Notes: a model not told the origin generated them from the sequence alone. A stretch of DNA of 7,524 nt from Acidobacteriaceae bacterium (GCA_030040115.1 JASHUH010000526.1:1-7524), one strand, 5' to 3'; shown: positions 1 to 5,833, counted from the first letter of the stretch. A program made the numbers and translations.

Positions 1-674
1 CTGACCCGGAGCGCGTGTGCTACATTCCCGGCGACCTTACCGATCCCTCCATTCCCCGGGAAGTTGTCGACGCCACCCTGGCTGCATTCGGATCCATCGA
101 CATCGTGGTGAATAACGCCGGCTATAGCTGGGACAACGTGATCCAGAAGACCACCGACGAACAGTTCCAGGCCATGTTGGAGATTCACCTCGTGACCCCC
201 TTCCGCCTTCTTCGCGCCGCTTCGACGTATATCCGGGAAACTGCGAAAAAAGAGATCGCCGCCGGTCAGCGGGTGATGCGGAAAGTGGTGAACATCACCT
301 CGATTGCCGGCGCCGACGGAAATCCCGGCCAAGCCGGATATTCGTCGGGAAAAGCGGGGGTCATCGGCTTGACCAAGACGCTGGCGAAGGAATGGGGCCG
401 CTATCACGTCAACGTGAACGCGGTGGGATTCGGACTGATTGAGACACGCCTGGTTCAGCCCTTGGATGCGGAGGGGGCAAGCATGGAGATGCATGGACAC
501 CAGATTCGCCTGGGAGTGCAGCCGAGCATGCTGGAGTCCGTGAAGAACGCCTGCCCGCTAGGGCGCCTGGGCACGCCCGAAGAGGCTGCCGGCGCGGTGT
601 TGTTCTTCTGCTCGCCGCTGTCAGATTACGTGACCGGGGAAGTGCTCATCTGCGGCGGAGGATTCCACTTTTAA
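1..674 (+). CDS. SDR-family oxidoreductase, 5' end outside window
   Basis: Short-chain dehydrogenase/reductase of the classical FabG-like type, an NAD(P)-dependent cytosolic oxidoreductase acting on a hydroxyl or keto group. The frame is open from base 3 to the TAA at 672-674, so 223 C-terminal residues are visible. The N-terminal Rossmann glycine motif (TGxxxGIG) and true start lie upstream of base 1. Visible features are the NNAG motif after VVN (visible residues 37-40), the catalytic serine in NITS (about 100), and the YxxxK pair in YSSGK (Tyr about 113, Lys about 117). The 13-residue Ser-to-Tyr spacing is normal for the family. The C-terminal VTGEVLICGGG matches the usual VTGxxxxVDGG end. 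The visible part fits a protein of about 250-300 residues. The substrate cannot be read; 3-oxoacyl-ACP reductase and sugar or alcohol dehydrogenase are both possible. Its stop overlaps the stop of the convergent minus-strand frame at 671-673. Confidence 0.93.
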   Translation, partial: DPERVCYIPGDLTDPSIPREVVDATLAAFGSIDIVVNNAGYSWDNVIQKTTDEQFQAMLEIHLVTPFRLLRAASTYIRETAKKEIAAGQRVMRKVVNITSIAGADGNPGQAGYSSGKAGVIGLTKTLAKEWGRYHVNVNAVGFGLIETRLVQPLDAEGASMEMHGHQIRLGVQPSMLESVKNACPLGRLGTPEEAAGAVLFFCSPLSDYVTGEVLICGGGFHF

Positions 675-880
675 GATTCCACGCTGAGGGCGAATTCCTC
701 GGTGGCTTCCGCCCATTCCAGCCCGTAGTCCTCGGGGGGCGGGTATTCCTGATCGACCAGAAGATGGAGCTCCAGCCAGTGAGCCAGGCTGCATTCGGCG
801 CCCGAGTCATAGGAGATCAGCTTTGGTTTTTCCTGGGTCTACAGAAGGGAAGCCGGGACTGCTTCCATAGCGTTCAACAT
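671..880 (-). pseudogene. Small hypothetical gene interrupted by an in-frame TAG
   Basis: I do not recognise the family. On the minus strand an ATG at 880-878 sits 6 nt after a canonical GGAGG (bases 891-887). It opens MLNAMEAVPASLL and then meets TAG (841-839) at codon 14. The same frame continues for 55 more codons to TAA at 673-671. That second part reads like real protein, rich in Asp/Glu with few Lys/Arg: it includes LISYDSGAECSLAHWLELHL and PPPEDYGLEWAEATEEFA. It has no early ATG or GTG of its own. The simplest reading is a gene of about 69 codons in which a CAG (Gln) became TAG. Alternatives are a sequencing error, stop readthrough, or a longer decayed gene. The frame upstream of the ATG is also open but looks non-coding (Arg- and Gly-rich). 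The stop codons of this frame and the SDR overlap in a TTAA. Confidence 0.45.
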
Positions 881-1316
881 GGTTCGCCTCCGGGCGGGTT
901 CGAACCGGGGCCGCCAACCTGTGAAAAACAGCAGACCACCTGTGGGTTCCCCAGCGCCGTGATGCCCGTCACGGTTTCTCAGCCGGCCTGCTCCACTTCC
1001 CTGGATGGCCCTTACGCAACTCTGCCGCAGGGTGCGCATGGCCCCGGTGGCGCTGCAGGGATTATGGAAACCAGTCCCCTCGATTTTGCAGGCTTGGCAA
1101 ACCGGCCTTGGCAATAGGAGACTTACAACATCATCCTTGATCGGCCTTTCGGGTTTGGCTCATCCTTCCACGTTTTTCTCGTCGCTACAACTAGGCAAAA
1201 CCCTTGCTCAACGGGGCCTCCTGTATTCGTCGTCACTGTCATGAAGAATCCGCAGGTGCTGTTCTGAGTTTCTAGGAGAAACATCCCGCCCGAGAAGTTC
1301 CTCTTCGGAGGTGACT
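881..1316. other. Non-coding or fully decayed stretch
   Basis: About 430 bases with no reading frame of coding character on either strand. The short open frames here are Arg-, Pro- and Gly-rich and lack good ribosome binding sites. Visible structure is limited to the GGAGG that serves the minus-strand small frame (887-891), a palindrome GGTTCGAACC at 897-906, and the hairpin at 957-974. The right end holds the leader of the ORF starting at 1317. I see nothing else in it. Confidence 0.5.
957..974. other. 6-bp perfect hairpin, function unknown
   Basis: CCGTGA (957-962) and TCACGG (969-974) form a perfect 6-bp stem with a 6-nt loop. On the plus strand only three T's follow, so it is a weak terminator candidate at best. 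No plus-strand gene ends just upstream. It may be chance structure in a GC-rich spacer. Confidence 0.25.
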
Positions 1317-1499
1317 ATGCTGGCTTCACCCGCTGTCGATTCATTGCGCCCCCCTCAGGCACAAGATACGTTTAGGCTTATCCGGCATGAATCCCGCCAG
1401 GAGACCGGGCCCGAAAACTGGCGAGACTTCTGGTTTGTCGATGCCGATGATGATGACGTCTTGAACGGCTATTTATTCAGCGACGATGTTGAACGTTAG
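1317..1499 (+). CDS. Small acidic hypothetical protein
   Basis: A 60-codon ORF from ATG at 1317 to TAG at 1497-1499. GGAGG at 1307-1311 lies 5 nt before the ATG, which favours this start over the in-frame GTG at 1311, since that GTG overlaps the Shine-Dalgarno. The product has a Gln/Arg-containing N-terminal half (PPQAQDTFRLIRHESRQETG) and a strongly acidic, aromatic C-terminal half (NWRDFWFVDADDDDVLNGYL). There is no signal peptide, membrane segment or recognisable domain. It resembles a small cytosolic protein, but the family is unknown to me. It lies within a zone of broken genes, so it could be an intact small gene or an N-terminal remnant. The good ribosome binding site and non-random composition are the only support. 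Confidence 0.45.
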   Translation: MLASPAVDSLRPPQAQDTFRLIRHESRQETGPENWRDFWFVDADDDDVLNGYLFSDDVER

Positions 1500-1729
1500 A
1501 CTGGCCGCAACACCAGGTTTCTTTTCGGCACTTCTCCAGATCTGCGGGACTTATATGCTCCACGAGATTGCTCGTTCCAGAGACAACCGTTACGTGTGTG
1601 CAGGGGCTTTGCGCGTTTACCCACTGGAAAAATGCGTTCAAGTTCGACAAATTCATTTCGGGATAAGGTGCGGTTCCAAGGGCGATCTTTTGTCCTCACC
1701 TTTTGCTGGAGAATTAACTTCGCAGCCCT
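1500..1729. other. Stretch without recognisable gene
   Basis: The minus-strand frame of the cytochrome remnant stays open through this stretch to 1496, but the translation loses family character after about base 1735. The plus-strand frame 1486-1755 has no ribosome binding site and no coding look. It is probably decayed sequence downstream of the haem-domain remnant. Confidence 0.4.
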
Positions 1730-2060
1730 TGATGCGCCCTGTAACAGATAGCTGACCAGAGCATGCAACTGTTTCTTGCTCAGAGTTGCGCCGTAATCCT
1801 GCGACATGTGGGACCGCTTGCCGCATTTAAAACTCCAGATCGTGGCTTTTGAAATGCTGACAAACGCCCCATCTTTACTCTGGATGATCGCCTAAAGTTG
1901 TCCTGCGCGCGCACCAAGCCCGCGACTGTCTTGCCGCTGTCTCTCTTCCGCCGTGGTCTTGTAGCCCTGCCTGCGCAATTTTCGCGCTGATGCCATTGCC
2001 AAATGCGTGACCTACCCATTCTGGTGATGCGCCCGCTTTCGGAACGTGCCAGATTCATTT
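1730..2060 (-). pseudogene. Decayed C-terminal domain of a cytochrome c / haem-binding protein
   Basis: Reading the minus strand and changing frame several times gives a recognisable C-terminal part of the cytochrome c-like haem-binding proteins often fused or adjacent to PQQ-type dehydrogenases. In order: SAKIAQ and GYKTTAEE in two different frames (about 1945-1990), DSGKTVAGLVRAQDNF (about 1894-1944), then after a frameshift AIIQSKDGAFVSISKAT (from 1891 down), and finally SHMSQDYGATLSKKQL followed by HALVSYLLQ (ending near 1739). The SxMxxDYGxxLSxxxLxxLVSYL ending is the typical last helix, and its Met could have been the distal haem ligand. The CxxCH haem motif is not found, so the 5' part is gone, and the intact-looking plus-strand start at 2075 follows directly. 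Several frameshifts make function very unlikely. The family assignment is from pattern recognition only. Confidence 0.6.
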
Positions 2061-2410
2061 GGAGGCGACCGGGTATGGCAGAAGCATTGGTTAAGCTATC
2101 GAATGAATTGGCTGAAATTGTGCGGGCATTCAATCCCTACATGGTGAGCGTTCGGGCTCGGCGCCATTACCCGTCAGGCGGAATTCGCTGGGGCGCCGAT
2201 TTAATTGTTACCGCGGATCATACGGTGGAACGCGAGGAAGAAATTGCCGTGACGCTTGCAGACGGGACAACCGCGTCAGCAGTGCTGATTGGCCGGGATC
2301 CCGGAACGGATCTTGCCGTGCTCAAGATTTCGCCGGCCGCAGCGTTCAGAGAACCTGAGCACGCTGACGAAATCAGTCGCCGCAGGATTTGGCGTGTTTC
2401 TGCCCGATGA
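2061..2410 (+). pseudogene. HtrA/S1C-type serine peptidase, truncated 5' part
   Basis: The N-terminal half of a trypsin-like peptidase of the DegP/HtrA (S1C) group. ATG at 2075 has GGAGG at 2061-2065. The first residues MAEALVKLSNELAEIVRAF form an amphipathic lead-in without a signal peptide. The beta-barrel core then shows the catalytic His in IVTADHTV (His49), and the catalytic Asp in GRDPGTDLAVLK (Asp79), 30 residues later as expected. Family members continue to a GNSGGP serine loop and usually a PDZ domain; neither is present. After about base 2345 the frame leaves homologous sequence, runs through REPEHADEISRRR and stops at 2408-2410 because it is reading regulator DNA in the wrong frame. 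At about 111 residues without the nucleophilic Ser it cannot be an active peptidase. The likely cause is a deletion joining it to the following regulator gene. Confidence 0.8.
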
Positions 2411-2657
2411 GATGCATCGGCCGGCGCCTTTCGGAAGGGCTCCCGTTGCCGCCCTGGTCGAACCGCTGACGCCGCGAGAGATCGAGATTTTGCGCACCAT
2501 GGGGGATGGTTTTGGAAATAAGGAAATCGCGGTGCGCTTCGGTATATCGGAAAACACCGTCAAATTTCACGTTGGCTCAGTCATGGGTAAACTGGGAGCG
2601 GGTAGCAGGACGGAGGCCGTGATGTTGGGCATTCGTCACGGCATCGTTTTCATCTAG
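2346..2657 (+). pseudogene. LuxR-type response regulator, 3' part only
   Basis: The C-terminal part of a NarL/FixJ-type response regulator, in the frame +1 relative to the peptidase fragment. The visible part is the receiver-domain tail (SENLSTLTKSVAAGFGVFLP, about 2346-2405), a short linker, and then a complete LuxR/GerE helix-turn-helix from LTPREIEILRTM (about 2466) through GNKEIAVRFGISENTVKFHV (recognition helix region) to KLGAGSRTEAVMLGIRHG, ending in TAG at 2655-2657. The receiver domain, with its phospho-acceptor Asp, is missing. No credible start codon or ribosome binding site precedes the fragment; only a TTG inside peptidase sequence is available. In related genomes, from memory, an S1C peptidase gene can be followed directly by such a regulator gene. 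One deletion removing the end of the first and the start of the second would explain this junction. Confidence 0.8.
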
Positions 2658-2680
2658 GCATTGAATGCGCGGTCATTCTG

Positions 2681-3673
2681 CTAAGCGTAAGTTTTGAGTT
2701 GCTCGATGCCGGCCTTGATCTTCGGCTTCAAATCGTCACTCACCGGCACGGCCGGAGGCCGCACATTGGCGCAGTCCAGGCCAAGCATCGCGCTGAGCGC
2801 GTATTTGTTTCCGGCTGCTCCGCTGCGGGAGGCGGCGCCGATCGCCGTCTGGTAACTGTTCTGGGCTTCCTGCAGGCGCGCGATGGCGGGCTTGATGTCC
2901 TGTCCGGCGCGGTGAGCCCGGAACACCTCTGCGATCTGTTTGGTGTAAATATTGCCGGAGGCGAGAATGCAGCCGTTGCCGTGGCTTAACGCCGCCTCGA
3001 GAAGATTATCGGTGCCGGTCAGGGCGGCCAGGCCGGGCATCGCCGCGACGATCCTCTCGTACTCCGCCGCATCGCCGTTCGAGTCCTTCACGCCCACAAA
3101 ATTCGGATATTTGGTTAGCGTCTCAAAAAACGAAGCAGGTACGGGAACGCCGGTGACGCGCGGGATGTGATAGTAGCGGATCGGAGTTTTGATTTGCGCA
3201 AATGCCTGGTCGAAGTACGCAATCACGCCTTCTGGCTTTGGATTCTTCTCGTAATAGGGCGGGACGATCAGCATGCTGTCTGCGCCGTTGTCGGCGGCAT
3301 GTTTGCTGAGCTCGATGGTTTCCGCGATGTTGGCCGTGCCCGTGCCCACGATGAAATCGAGGCCGTGCTTGTTGCGCGAGGCGTTCTCAAGGATGCGTTT
3401 GCGCTCGGCGACGGAAAAAGATTGCCCTTCCCCGGTGGTGCCCAAAAGAAGCACCCCATCGGCTCCCGCTTCTTTCCAAAACGCCAGCATCTCATCGTTC
3501 GCCCCGTTTTTGAAATTGCCGCGGCTATCGAGCGGCGACAACGCCGCGATCCAGAAGCGGTCGCGGGGCGCTTTCAGCGGGTCGATGGTTGATTTTGGAG
3601 CCTTGGCCATCGCGCGCGTGGCTGCAGCCGCTGCAATACTCATGCCAACGAATGTTCGGCGGTTCAGATTCAC
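2681..3673 (-). CDS. Tat-exported DapA/KDG-aldolase family protein
   Basis: A class I aldolase/dehydratase of the dihydrodipicolinate synthase superfamily, which forms a Schiff base between a lysine and a 2-keto acid such as pyruvate. The chosen start is GTG at 3673-3671, 5 nt after GGAGG, giving 330 residues. An upstream ATG at 3742 would add 23 residues without a ribosome binding site and would bury the Tat motif. The N-terminus NLNRRTFVGMSIAAAAA with Arg5-Arg6 is a twin-arginine signal. In the barrel, GTTGEG (78-83) is the keto-acid-binding loop, YYHIP holds the catalytic Tyr (about 168), and GVKDS holds the Schiff-base Lys196. The DapA arginine in YNVPSRTG that binds the second carboxylate is not aligned here (YYHIPRVTG), which argues against lysine biosynthesis and for a 2-keto-3-deoxy acid or related substrate. 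Stop TAG lies 23 bp from the regulator remnant. It is divergent from the cupin-enolase pair. Confidence 0.9.
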   Translation of the reverse strand: MNLNRRTFVGMSIAAAAATRAMAKAPKSTIDPLKAPRDRFWIAALSPLDSRGNFKNGANDEMLAFWKEAGADGVLLLGTTGEGQSFSVAERKRILENASRNKHGLDFIVGTGTANIAETIELSKHAADNGADSMLIVPPYYEKNPKPEGVIAYFDQAFAQIKTPIRYYHIPRVTGVPVPASFFETLTKYPNFVGVKDSNGDAAEYERIVAAMPGLAALTGTDNLLEAALSHGNGCILASGNIYTKQIAEVFRAHRAGQDIKPAIARLQEAQNSYQTAIGAASRSGAAGNKYALSAMLGLDCANVRPPAVPVSDDLKPKIKAGIEQLKTYA

Positions 3674-3677
3674 GGAG

Positions 3678-3685
3678 TCCTCCTC
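3678..3685 (-). promoter_or_regulatory. Ribosome binding site fixing the GTG start
   Basis: On the minus strand GAGGAGGA ends 4 nt before the GTG at 3673 (core GGAGG 5 nt away). It decides for the GTG start and places NRRTFVG at the extreme N-terminus, as expected for a Tat signal. Confidence 0.75.
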
Positions 3686-3722
3686 AATTCCCAGCGAGAT
3701 TGCCCAGCCCGTACTGCTCGGG

Positions 3723-3752
3723 GTTTTAGTCTCATCAACCAAGACTTGTCAA
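3723..3752 (-). promoter_or_regulatory. Sigma70-type promoter of the aldolase-family gene
   Basis: A perfect -35 TTGACA (3752-3747, minus strand) is followed by an 18-nt spacer and TAAAAC (3728-3723, four of six matches to TATAAT). Transcription would start near 3716, about 43 nt before the GTG start. This also rules against the longer ORF beginning at 3742, which would start inside the promoter. Confidence 0.5.
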
Positions 3753-3913
3753 GAAGTGAATGAAAAGGGTTCTCCGTCACTTTTGGTGAACCAGAGTACG
3801 CGTTTTTAATGCCGGACGCCCGTCCCTTCCGCGATTTTTGTCGCAAAGAAGGGATCCTGCCCATCCCGGCTTGGTAATGCGACCATTCCGGAGCGACCCG
3901 GGTCCGCTCCCGG

Positions 3914-3919
3914 TATAAT
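3914..3919 (+). promoter_or_regulatory. -10 element of the cupin-enolase promoter
   Basis: A perfect TATAAT, 90 bp before the cupin ATG. No good -35 lies 16-18 nt upstream (the stretch around 3890-3896 reads GGAGCGA), so the promoter may depend on an activator. The expected start is near 3926, exactly where an inverted repeat begins. Confidence 0.45.
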
Positions 3920-3925
3920 CCTATC

Positions 3926-3958
3926 TTCCGCACGGGGTAGGGAGTTCGCTGTGCGGAA
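3926..3958. promoter_or_regulatory. 8-bp inverted repeat, operator or 5' leader hairpin
   Basis: TTCCGCAC (3926-3933) and GTGCGGAA (3951-3958) are perfect inverted 8-mers separated by 17 nt. The left arm starts about 7 nt downstream of the TATAAT, so it sits at the expected transcription start of the cupin-enolase transcript. It could be a dimeric repressor operator (arm centres 25 bp apart) or a hairpin at the mRNA 5' end. The ribosome binding site AGGAGA (3998-4003) is outside it. Confidence 0.45.
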
Positions 3959-4008
3959 TTCAAGAGCAAATTGGAAGGCAATAAGACCTGGAGCAAAAGG
4001 AGAATGTT

Positions 4009-4575
4009 ATGGAAATAAATAGACGCGAACTCTTGATGACCGGCGTGGGCCTCGGAGTCTATGCAGCAATGGCTGACAAGATCAGTTCTGCCGAAACGAC
4101 CGCCAATCCCGCTTACCCCCTCCCGGATCCTAAGGTGATGGCGTTTCGTCTTGCCCAGGATTTGCAATTCGATCCCAACAAAACCAAGGGGGCGGGGGAA
4201 TTTGTGCTTTGGGGCGACCCCAACCAGGAGGGCATTCCGTACGGGGTCCTTCAAAAGTGGTATCCGAACAGCATGAGCCATCCCCACTTTCATTTGCACG
4301 ACCGATATATCTATGTCATTTCAGGGACGTGGTGGTTGGGATGGGGACTGAAGTTTGACCCCAATAGCACTTATCCCATGACGGCTGGCAGCTTCGTCCA
4401 CCACTTTCCCATGGAAATCCATTACGACGGCGCCAAAGACGAGCCATGTACGATGCTCATTTGCGGCATCGGTCCCGCCCGCGGACACCAGCCTTCCGAG
4501 CTTCACCTTTATCGCTCCGTGTCACCCGAGGAGCTCAAACTGATCAAGGAATATCCGAGTCAAGAAATGGAATAA
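4009..4575 (+). CDS. Tat-exported cupin-domain protein
   Basis: A 188-residue protein with a twin-arginine signal at its very start (NRRELLMTGVGLGVYAAMA, Arg5-Arg6) and a single cupin domain. AGGAGA at 3998-4003 lies 5 nt before the ATG. Cupin motif 1 is HPHFHLHDRYIYVISG (91-106): the HxH is His93/His95, but the usual metal-binding Glu four residues further on is Arg99. Motif 2 runs through AGSFVHHFPMEIHYD (126-140), with His138 in the metal-ligand position. The domain resembles ChrR-type or DUF4437-like cupins, whose members include small isomerases, dioxygenases and sensors. The reaction is unknown. The next gene starts 22 bp after its TAA, so the two are very likely one operon. It may bind or rearrange the substrate or product of the enolase-superfamily enzyme (inference). 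Confidence 0.85.
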   Translation: MEINRRELLMTGVGLGVYAAMADKISSAETTANPAYPLPDPKVMAFRLAQDLQFDPNKTKGAGEFVLWGDPNQEGIPYGVLQKWYPNSMSHPHFHLHDRYIYVISGTWWLGWGLKFDPNSTYPMTAGSFVHHFPMEIHYDGAKDEPCTMLICGIGPARGHQPSELHLYRSVSPEELKLIKEYPSQEME

Positions 4576-4597
4576 AGAAATCTGAAAAGGGGTTGCT

Positions 4598-5833
4598 ATG
4601 GTGTCCAGGGGTCTCGAGCGGAGAGAATTCCTGAAGTTCCTGACCATTGCCATGGCTGGGGTTGCTTCCAGTCGGCTCATGGAGGTGGCGCGGGTGGACG
4701 CTGCCGGACGAGCCAAGATCACGGACGTAAAGCTGGTTCGGCTTCGAGTGGAAAAGGATCTTGGATCGTATCCGGATTGGGTCGGCAATCCGCGGCACGT
4801 GACCATCGGTGGAGGAGCCTTCACCGAAGTGCACACCGACCAGGGTGTGACGGGCATTGGGCCCGAAATCGATCCCTCGCTCCTGCCGCAAGTCAACGCC
4901 ATTTTGGCCGGCCAAGACCCCTTCGACATCAATCTGCTCGCAACCCGGCTATACGACGTGCGTGGGGGCGGGATGGGCTATCGCGGCAGCGCCGGGGCGG
5001 AGATCGCGGTTTGGGATCTGATGGGTAAGCTAGCCAACCAGCCCCTCTATAAGCTCTGGGGCGGCGGCCGCGAACGCGTGGTCCCCTACGCAAGCATGCT
5101 TCGCCTTTCTACGCCGGAAGAGCGCGCGGAGATAGCCGCCAAGTTGAAAGCCGACGGTTGGCGAGCCATCAAGGTGCGCTCGTCATTTCCCACTTTGCGC
5201 GAAGACGTCCAGCTCGTCGAGGCCATCCGCAAGACCACCGGCGACGACTGGATCATCATGTGCGACGCCAACAAGGCCACCTTTGACGAAGCTGCCACCA
5301 AAGGGGTCCGGTGGGATTTCACGCGAGCCTGCCAGACGGCCCTCGAATACCAACGCCTCAATGTTTACTGGCTCGAGGAGCCGCTGCCGCGTTACGACTA
5401 CGACCAACTGGCCGAATTGAATCGCATGATCTATATGAAATTGGCCGGCGGAGAGGGCAATCGAGGAGTGCACGAATTCCGCGATCTGCTGGAAAAGGGG
5501 TGCTTTGACATCGTGCAGCCGGAAGTGATGCTCGAAGGCCCAAGCCATCTGCGCATGATTTCCGCGATCGCCCAATCGATGTACAAAATGTGCATTCCCC
5601 ATGTAGGCGATATGCGCTTGGGAACGATCTGCGACCTTCACCTGATCGCTTCCTGGCCGGAGACGACTTCTCCGTACATCGAAATCTTCAACGACCAGCC
5701 AATCGGAAACTACACCTACCCATTTTCCATCTTCGAAGAACCGCCGGCGCTGACCAAAAACGGCTTCTTCGAACTGCCGCAAGGGCCTGGATTAGGAATG
5801 AAAATCAAAGAGGATTTGGTCCTCAAAAGCTGA
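4598..5833 (+). CDS. Tat-exported mandelate racemase/enolase-superfamily enzyme
   Basis: A 411-residue member of the enolase superfamily, mandelate racemase-like subgroup: Mg2+-dependent proton abstraction next to a carboxylate, typically acid-sugar dehydration or racemisation. The N-terminus ERREFLKFLTIAMAGVASS carries a near-perfect Tat motif (Arg8-Arg9, RREFLK). The capping domain runs from about 40 to 160 and ends at LYKLWGGGRER. The barrel shows IKVR (Lys192, Arg194, a KxR motif), metal ligands Asp223 (CDAN), Glu260 (WLEEP) and Glu286 (AGGEG), then Glu309 (IVQPEV), catalytic His335 (IPHVGD) and Glu362 (YIEIF). The His marks the mandelate racemase type; its usual Asp partner appears as Glu309. 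Length is normal for the family plus a signal. AGGGG precedes the ATG. The substrate is unknown; galactonate- or gluconate-type dehydration fits the neighbouring aldolase. Confidence 0.9.
   Translation: MVSRGLERREFLKFLTIAMAGVASSRLMEVARVDAAGRAKITDVKLVRLRVEKDLGSYPDWVGNPRHVTIGGGAFTEVHTDQGVTGIGPEIDPSLLPQVNAILAGQDPFDINLLATRLYDVRGGGMGYRGSAGAEIAVWDLMGKLANQPLYKLWGGGRERVVPYASMLRLSTPEERAEIAAKLKADGWRAIKVRSSFPTLREDVQLVEAIRKTTGDDWIIMCDANKATFDEAATKGVRWDFTRACQTALEYQRLNVYWLEEPLPRYDYDQLAELNRMIYMKLAGGEGNRGVHEFRDLLEKGCFDIVQPEVMLEGPSHLRMISAIAQSMYKMCIPHVGDMRLGTICDLHLIASWPETTSPYIEIFNDQPIGNYTYPFSIFEEPPALTKNGFFELPQGPGLGMKIKEDLVLKS

Noticed and set aside
881..960. tRNA-like T-loop GGTTCGAACC with nearby stem-loop on the minus strand
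   Set aside because: The T stem pairs only partly, no matching 5' acceptor strand is found at the right distance, and no D arm can be drawn. The palindrome is more likely chance.
764..1117. Plus-strand open frame of 117 codons
   Set aside because: No ribosome binding site, no domain, and it overlaps the better-supported minus-strand small frame; composition looks non-coding.
1780..2133. Minus-strand open frame of 117 codons as a single gene
   Set aside because: Only the stretch DSGKTVAGLVRAQDNF looks like protein family sequence; the rest is Arg-rich out-of-frame DNA of the haem-domain remnant and of the peptidase start.
2289..2657. The LuxR fragment as an intact stand-alone gene starting at TTG 2289
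   Set aside because: The first 19 codons are peptidase DNA in the wrong frame, there is no ribosome binding site, and the receiver domain is missing.
3674..3742. Longer start for the aldolase-family gene at ATG 3742
   Set aside because: It has no ribosome binding site, begins within the candidate promoter, and puts 23 polar residues ahead of the Tat motif. The GTG at 3673 has a strong GGAGG.
3167..3809. Plus-strand frames of 141 and 178 codons over the aldolase-family gene
   Set aside because: They are antisense shadows with no domain or ribosome binding site; the minus strand holds the DapA-family motifs.
5183..5782. 199-codon minus-strand frame inside the enolase-superfamily gene
   Set aside because: It is an antisense shadow of a GC-rich coding region; the sense frame carries all family motifs.
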